Part shown: in pieces, positions 57,302 to 64,000 of the stretch | How positions within the stretch are numbered: the first letter of the stretch is position 1 | How the letters are laid out: every line of letters starts with the position of its first letter | Assembly (NCBI GenBank): GCA_010405405.1 | Contig: MU004234.1 | Span: 106,993-170,992, forward strand | DNA length: 64,000 nt | Direction of reading: 5' to 3' | Origin: Microthyrium microscopicum | Taxonomy: Eukaryota; Ascomycota; Dothideomycetes; Microthyriales; Microthyriaceae | Made by a program: the position numbers and the translations under genes | The notes under the pieces: model-generated | Database searches by the model: none | What the model was told of the DNA's origin: nothing | What the model saw: only the letters and a program-made list of their open reading frames with translations

Positions 57302-59972
57302 ATGGCTGAGAATCCCAGAGCTAACGACGAGTTGGATGCCGCGATGGCGAAACTGCACTTGGAAGATCAGGGTCGTCAAACAGCAAACCAGAATATTAGA
57401 AGTAGTATGCAGTTCACTTCCTTCTCTGGACATAGCAATATGGGTGTGCAAGTGGGACAAAACTCGGGAAACATTGAACACCATCACCATGCCGCGCCAG
57501 GTGAGAGATGGAGATTCACAATCCCCTACTTTGAAAAGTTTGCTTATTGTATGAATACAGAGCCACCTGAACAACCTCCGAAATGTGGGATGTTCATACC
57601 CTTTCCTCGCTCCGACTTTGTTGGCCGTTTGGATATAATGAAGGAACTGGACAGCAGGTGTTCTCAATCGGGGCACTGGACAGCGCTGGCTGGTCTCGGT
57701 GGCGTCGGGTAAGCACGCTACTATCTGAAAGCTATTGTCAACACTAACATAGACTAGAAAGTAGCAGATAGCAATTGAGTACTGCTATCGTCTTCGGAAG
57801 TCATCACCCAGCACCTGGGTCTTTTGGATACATGCGAGTAACGAGACCCGATTCGAACAGAGCCTTCAAGATATTGCAAACTACTTGAAGCTTCCTGGAC
57901 GTAAAAGCCCAGCGACCAATTACTACCAGTTATTCGAAGACTGGCTACGAGACGATAATCAAGGCAGTTGGTTTGTTGTGCTTGACAACGCTAACGATGA
58001 AAAGTTCCTGATGAAAGGCGTCAAACCTAAACAACACCAAGATCTTGGTACTGGACGCGGAAGTGCTTCGACTCCTGCTCCTACTAAACGTTTGCGCGAC
58101 TTTCTGCCCTTCACACAGCGAGGCTCTGTCTTAGTCACTACCCGAAGTCGCCACGCTGCCATTCAGCTAGCTGGTTTTCAACGTCTGATTGCAGTAGGGG
58201 TGATGGACAATGGTGAGGCTACACGGCTTCTTCAACAGAAGCTAGGCAGTCAGTACACGAAGCAGGACTTCTCTAAACTTGCTGAGTACCTTGAGTACAT
58301 CCCCCTTGCCATGATTCTTGCAGCTGCGTATATTTCGCGTCGAGAGAACCGCTGTTCAGTCAACGAGTATCTTGAGAACTTCAAGTCGAGTGATGGACAA
58401 AAGATGGAGCTCTTAGCCGATGAAGGTGAGTACCAGCCTCGCGACCGTGAAGCCGTCAATTGCATTTTTAGGACGTGGAGCATCACTCTAAACACCATAA
58501 GAAAAGCTCACGACTCAGCATTCCACTTGCTATCGTCCATAGGCTTTTTTGATCCACAAGGGATCCCGGATTCTCTGATGTTTGTCCCGTTCGCATTCCA
58601 GGAAATTGCCAATGTGAAGGAACTGACAGGAGGTCCTCCACGGCCGGATGTTTTCAAGGCCCTTGACGCCGCGGATCCAAAGTATCTGGTCAACGCTAGA
58701 AAGAGATTTGAGTCAGCTTTACAGGTGCTCAGAGACTATTCGCTCATCACGGCGACCACTGACCCAGGGGTTTTCGAGATGCACAGGCTGATTCGGTTGG
58801 CCGTTCAAGAGGAACTCAAAAAGAGTAACTTGTTCTACAAAGCTTACCATCGGAATGTAGACAGCCTGCATTGGAAGTACTTTCAGTCCAGCTTCGAATT
58901 AGGGAAACAGTACGAGGATATAAAATTGTGGTCTTCACTTTTTCCTCATTTCAAGATACTCACCGAAATTCAACCTAATGCTACTCGATACCTATACCTT
59001 TGGCTTCATATTTTACAATGCACAGCATATCTGGCTTTTCTTCGAGGACGCATCTTTGATGCGAAAGCCCTCGCTTTGGTGGGATACCAAGCATGCACGG
59101 CATCCCAAGCCTTCGGGTCAGAATCACTTGAAGCTGCTCGATTTCAACGACAGATCGGGCAATGCTATGCCGATGAGTTCCAGTATTTAGAAGCCGAAAA
59201 GCAATATCAAGCGTCACAAAGCAAAATTTCGAGTTTGCTTCAAGGAATGGATATTTGCTCAGACCAAGGCCAGCATTTATTGGCAACATGGATGGACATT
59301 ATGTATAATCTAGCGATCATGCAAAACGGTCAACGAAAATTGCAAGAAGCCGAGAACACTTTGTCAGATGCATCTGTATTGGGCTCAAAGTTGTCAGAGA
59401 AGTATCGTTACGTGGTACTTAAAAACGCCGATGCTTTGGTCCATTGTTATGCTTCGCAAGAAGGGCTCGTGCCACTCCCGCTCGGAGACGATTCTTCTGG
59501 GCTGGGTTATGTGGTCACTGAACATGACACGAATGATGACACGAGTGTCAGTGTTGCAAAACTTCTCGCGGAAACCACCTATCTGGAAAGCGTTAAGCTG
59601 CTGGGAAGAAACGACCCTCGGACAATGCGCAGACGTTGGATGAGAGACTTCCTGTCTGGTGAGCCAGCGAAGCATCAGAAGCTTGCAAAAGATGCGAGGG
59701 GCCTTCTTGCAAGGCTAGAGAAGCACTCAACTAAAGATCATGTGGAGATACCAGATACCATGCACTTCTTGGCCACTCTTTTGAAGGAGTCGAGACAAGA
59801 TGGCCCAGCTCTAGAAGTCATGGAGGAATGCGTTCCGGTAAGTATCAGGCTACGTGGGAAAGATAACTATCGTACGAAGCAATGCGTGTTCGCCTTGGAT
59901 GTGTGGCGACATGAGCGCGCGGGCAGAGTGCAGTCCGGAGATAATAAGTGGTTTAGATTGTTTCTGTGTTGA
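57302..59972 (+). CDS. NB-ARC/TPR NLR-type receptor 1, interrupted at Walker A
   Basis: Exons 57302-57500, 57561-57708 and 57758-59972 total 854 codons in one frame. The N-terminus is short and carries FSGHSNMGVQVGQNSGNI at residues 41-58. After an FVGR block (SDFVGRLDIMKEL) comes the P-loop GLGGVGK, then TWVFWIHASN, WFVVLDNAND (Walker B-like), SVLVTTRSRHA, YIPLAMILAAAYI and EMHRLIRLAV (MHD-like). A helical C-terminus with TPR-like repeats follows (LYLWLHILQCTAYLAFLRG, EAARFQRQIGQCYADEFQY). The Walker A serine codon reads TAG at 57762-57764. I tested every acceptor near it: all leave a stop or delete the P-loop. The rest of the frame is open for over 700 codons, so the lesion is recent, allele-specific, or a sequence error. 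In function it would be the ligand-sensing partner of the HeLo proteins. Confidence 0.8.
57422..57475 (+). other. Amyloid-like (RHIM-resembling) motif of NLR1
   Basis: FSGHSNMGVQVGQNSGNI, followed by a run of four His. The core VQVG matches the [IV]-Q-[IVL]-G tetrad of animal RHIMs. Confidence 0.7.
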
Positions 59973-60125
59973 TTCTGTATTGAAGACACAGCAGAGGATA
60001 TTTCATTGAAAGGTTCATGTGGTCGCAGTGCGCTTTCTGATCTTCTAGGCATAAGATGGCACTAGGGATATGATTTGGTTTATTTGATAGCTCATCAACT
60101 TGTCCGAGTCTCAGCATTCTTTTCC

Positions 60126-60690
60126 CTTAAGAGTATCGTACGCTACTTGGTTCAACATAATGGCTTCATCATGTAGCATCGCTAGTCCTTCAATTTGCTC
60201 ATGCCAGGTCTTCTTATCGGGTATAGCCTGCTCCCAGATACCATGAGGAGTTTCAATATACTCTTTTTCTCGTTAGATGGTGATGGAAAAAGCCAGTCGA
60301 TCTACGCCGCTAACAGTGAAGTCAATGAAATGGCTTGTCAGATCATTCTCAAAGCTTTGGAGAGAACAGTGATTTTATGCGTTGGCCCCATGTCAGGCTC
60401 CTATCGTTTTGAACAAGCTTTGAATGGACACATTGTAATGAGTGGCAATATATTGTTAGCCGTCACGGTAACGAGTGGAATATATGAAGCAAGCCTAGTA
60501 CAATCAAGATTGTGCTCGACTTTCGTACACCGTCGGGGGGCATTGAAGCGGCCGATAATGGGTTAAGCCCGGTGGTTGACATCACGATTATTGAGAATAA
60601 AGTATTCGATTATACTATCATATTTGACAGATCAAAGAAAGAGGATTCTGAGATTATGTACGACCTCTTGCGACAATAGCAAATAGTTTT
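60126..60690 (+). other. Possible remnant of an unrecognised gene between the NLRs
   Basis: Two plus-strand frames are protein-like: one at 60195-60566 (SLDGDGKSQSIYAANSE) and one at about 60488-60679 (KIVLDFRTPSGGIEAADNG, then ending IMYDLLRQ before a stop). No splice pair joins them cleanly and no family is recognised. The rest of 59973-60963 holds nothing supported. Confidence 0.25.
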
Positions 60691-60963
60691 TGACATATGA
60701 AGATCAACACGCGGGTTGAAGTTTGTACTTATGCCAAATCCTGACACCTAATTGCTTTATAGTCTTCGAGAATTAACCTGGTTGCATGTGCAATGGTTCT
60801 TTCTCTCTCGGAAGCTATGAAACCTACTGGCTGACATCGCTCAATACTCTTTTCACTGCGCTTTGCGACAACCAAGATTGACTTCGATTTGCTTGTCTTC
60901 AAATCTAACACGAAACACAAGCAAGCCTATATCTCTATTCGTTTCAGCAGGATAGTTATCATC

Positions 60964-63670
60964 GTGGCTGAGCCTCTTACTTTTGACGATGAACTGGTTT
61001 CTGCTATGCGCAAGATGATTTTTGGCGATAACCCAGGTGTTCGGGCAACGCCACAGGACAGCGGAAGCAATAGGCACTACCAATACGCATCGTTCACCGG
61101 AGCTTCGAATAGAGGTATCCAAATAGGTTACAATGTAGGGAACATCGAAAGTCATATTCACCACGCAGCAGGTAAGAGATGGATGGGGGCTTATAATATT
61201 GCAGTCTCGGGTTAACCCAAGAACAGAACATCCGGAGATAACGCCAGAACCTGATATTTTTATCAACTTTGAGCGAGATGTTGACTTTGTTGGACGTTCG
61301 GAGATACTGAAGAATTTGGAAGAGAAATGCGTAGTTCCTGGTTCATGGACAGTGCTGGCTGGCCTTGGTGGTGTTGGGTAAACACTACGCCTATCTCTAT
61401 GAATTATCGCACGATAAGCTTACACCCGTTAGAGAGTCTCGAATTGCCGTAGAGCACTGTTACAGGCTCCACGCATCGACACCGGACACTTGGATTTCTG
61501 GATTCGCGCAAGTAACGAAGCTCGTTATGACCAAAGCCTGAGAGACATCGCGGAAAAGCTAAAACTATCTGGTCGACAAGACCCAATAGCCAACTTTGCC
61601 AAACTATTTCACGATTGGTTGCAAAACAACAATCGAAAATGGTTTGTCGTTCTCAATAACGCAGATGATGCAGGATTCCTTATCAACTCCAGCCAGTCTA
61701 GTCAGAGCTCGCAACCAGGTGCCGGCGATAGTGCTTCTATTCCCCCAAACTCTAAGCCTCTCCGCGAATATCTCCCTCGTCCTCAGCATGGCTCATACCT
61801 CGCCACAACCAGAAGTAAAAGGGCTGCCCGGCAGCTGACGAAGGTCAGAAAGATCATTCCTGTAGACTTGATGGATGAGGAAGAAGCTTGTCGACTACTG
61901 CAGACCAGGTTAGAAGATGAGCAGCCAAAGATCGATTTGCTCAACCTTATGAGGGCTCTCGAATGTATACCACTTGCTATCGTCATGGCTGGCGCCTACA
62001 TCTCGAAAAGGGCGCCACGTTGTTCAGCGCGCCAGTTTCTCAATACATTTGAGAAAAACGATAAACAAAAAGTGAGTCTGCTCTCTAATGATGGCGGGTA
62101 TCAAGCAAGGGACTACCAAGCGCAAAACTGCGTTTTCACAACATGGAATATAACAATGCTGCACATATTCAATACAAACAAGCCAGCTGCTAACTTGTTC
62201 TACGCTACAAGCTTCTTCGATCGACAAGGCATTCCCGACGATCTTCTGAGAAGTGTTTTCATGTGGATACAATCCAGCAAGAAAGCGATTGACTCAAGTG
62301 AACAAGAGGCCGAAGAGAACAGCGATAACAATGCTTTAGCATACTTTCAACGACCTGAATCCAGTTCTAGCATGGACGAAGCATTTGAAAACGCCTTCCA
62401 GATGCTCAGAGACTATTGGCTCGTGACCGTGACTGCCGATCCCAGTGTATTTGAAGTACATCGACTGATACAGGTTGGTGCAAGACAACTTAACCTGACA
62501 AGCAATGACTTCTACGGTAACCTCCTGGTAGGTTTGGCGGTTATTTATTTCGATTTTGAAGATGGAAAACCAGTATCTGGAAGCCACAGTCTGGGTCAAG
62601 ATATTGAGAGCAAGAAATGGAGGGTCTACTTTCCACACTTCAAAGCCTTAATCAGCTCGGAGCCACAGCTTGACGAATATAAGGGAGTGTGGCTGCTGAT
62701 TCTTAGCAATACAGCAGAAGCAGCAGTTTTCGCGGGAAAGTATTCCGAGGCAGAGAGCATCGCGAGTGTCCTTTTGCAAAGATGTTCACCAGATACATGG
62801 AAAGCAACCAGTCCTACCACACTAATTTGGAAGCGAGAGACCTTTATGCGAATCAATGTCGTTCTTGGAAAGTCGTACGCAGCTCGACTCATGTATTCAC
62901 AATGTGAAATCTTTCTGGACCGCTTTCTACCAACAATGTTCAAAGAGTTCAATATCTGGTCGAACGAAATTGAACCGTCACCGTCCGAGTTACCGAATCT
63001 TTTCCTTTACGTAGACATACTGTGGACTTTAGCCATGGTGAAGCTATGCCAGAACAAACTGCAACAAGGTCAGAAATGGCTGGATCGTGCATATGAGACG
63101 ATTTGTTACTTCACAATGCAACACCCATCGGTGGAAGACCGATTCAAGCGCAGGACATTAGATATAACCGAAGCTCTTATCATCAATGTGATAAGAATAA
63201 CGGCGAATCGAGAGATGATACGAAATGAAAAGCTTGCTGAGCTTCCGGAAGCGGTGGAAGAAGTTAGAAATCTCGCATCACAGAACTATGACAGAAGTGT
63301 TGCTTTATTGGGAGCCGATGATGTCCGGACGACTCGAAGACGTTGGAATTGTCTCTTCTTGGCAGGCACATCGGAAGCGCATGAGAGCTTAGTGAAAGAG
63401 GGTCAAGGGGCTCGTGAGAAACTTGAGGCTTCATTAGGCTCTGATCACTCAGCAATCCCAGAAGCCCTGTGGTTTTTGGCAACTCTCTTGAAGCTGGTTG
63501 ACAAGCATGCTGAAGCGTTAGAAGTCATGGAGGAATGTGTGAGGCTGGGCGCTCAGATTCGAGGTTCAGACAATTGCCGGACGCAGGAGTGTGCGAGAAG
63601 GTTGTCGAACTGGAAGCAAAACATTCCAGGCGTGCCTGCAATTGGCTTATTCATGGCATCTTTTCCATAG
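60964..63670 (+). pseudogene. NB-ARC/TPR NLR-type receptor 2, apparently decayed paralogue
   Basis: Same exon pattern as NLR1: about 60964-61171, 61227-61377 and 61433-63670. The position aligned with the Met of NLR1 is GTG (60964), so initiation would have to use Met at 61005. The motif FTGASNRGIQIGYNVGNI is at 61093-61146. FVGR and the P-loop GLGGVG follow, but the Walker A lysine reads Glu (GES). About 20 codons later, near 61490, one base is missing relative to NLR1 (TWI then FWIRASN in another frame). Beyond this the frame is open for about 720 codons with KWFVVLNNADDAGFLI, SYLATTRSKRA, CIPLAIVMAGAYI, EVHRLIQVG (MHD-like) and TPR-like helices. The three changes argue for loss of function; the long intact C-terminus says it is recent. 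Confidence 0.78.
61093..61146 (+). other. Amyloid-like (RHIM-resembling) motif of NLR2
   Basis: FTGASNRGIQIGYNVGNI. The core IQIG equals the RHIM tetrad. It is better conserved than the ATP-binding loop downstream. Confidence 0.7.
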
Positions 63671-64000
63671 TGACTGGTTGCAGATTGAAGTACACACTAT
63701 GGTGGCCATGGTGGCCCACTACTTGGGACCAAGTTCGTCGCGCTTCGTAGGTCTCCAATATTATAGTAGACTGACAGAAGATATTTAAGGCAATGAGCAC
63801 TGAATTTGGAAGTGCTGTGTTCAGCCAAATCAGCCTGACCTTGGAACTAGTCCTCCCAAAAGTCCAATTCTTGTTCATTGTAGTTCTACTAGGGGTATCA
63901 TATGCTATCTGGCAATCATCATAACTGTATCATCATTCAATCATACCGCGCCGTCCTTCTCCTGTCGCTTCTCAGGAGTAGCATCTCCACCTCTTCGTCC
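63671..64000. other. Window end, no supported gene
   Basis: The 3' flank of NLR2. Ser/Leu-rich frames at the very end are too short to judge; a gene may begin beyond the window. Confidence 0.4.

Overview
The window reads as nuclear DNA of a filamentous ascomycete (Pezizomycotina). Genes are dense, on both strands, and split by short GT-AG introns of about 45-80 nt. Several families present are typical of that group: a HET-domain protein, GH16 wall enzymes with hevein-type chitin-binding modules, a Crh transglycosylase, a Clr5-domain protein, HeLo-domain proteins and NB-ARC/TPR receptors. The first ~6.35 kb is an extremely AT-rich block poor in CA/TG and full of TAG codons, as expected after repeat-induced point mutation (RIP). 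I cannot name the species or class with confidence.

Layout. 1-6350: RIP-degraded repeats, with a recognisable hAT DNA-transposon transposase relic, a three-copy 133-bp tandem repeat, a two-copy 163-bp repeat and a ~120-bp inverted repeat. 6.5-29 kb: secreted GH16 glucanase with two CBM18 modules, cytochrome P450, BAR-SH3 protein (Rvs167/Hob1 type), mitochondrial cysteine desulfurase NFS1, ESCRT-I subunit VPS23, a HET protein, a methyltransferase, a Crh-type GH16, a GT8 glycosyltransferase and an SLC25 carrier. 29.8-52 kb: an Argonaute, a Clr5-domain protein, two small or unknown proteins, branched-chain 2-oxoacid dehydrogenase E1 beta, a polysaccharide deacetylase, a secreted protein resembling type II copper monooxygenases, an F-box-like protein and the 60S assembly factor REI1.

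52.8-63.7 kb is the most interesting part. Three HeLo-domain (HET-S-type cell-death effector) genes on the minus strand face two NB-ARC/TPR receptor genes on the plus strand. Both receptors begin with a short Gly/Asn-rich segment whose core is [VI]-Q-[VI]-G, and two of the HeLo proteins end with the same kind of segment. This is the layout expected of an amyloid-templated NLR-to-effector death pathway (the NWD2/HET-S principle). The core tetrad also resembles the RHIM of animal necroptosis proteins. Both receptors look damaged at or next to the Walker A loop, whereas the HeLo genes look whole.

All exon structures were inferred by eye from splice consensus, reading frame and family similarity. 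Total codon counts close in frame for every spliced gene listed, except NLR2, which carries a frameshift.
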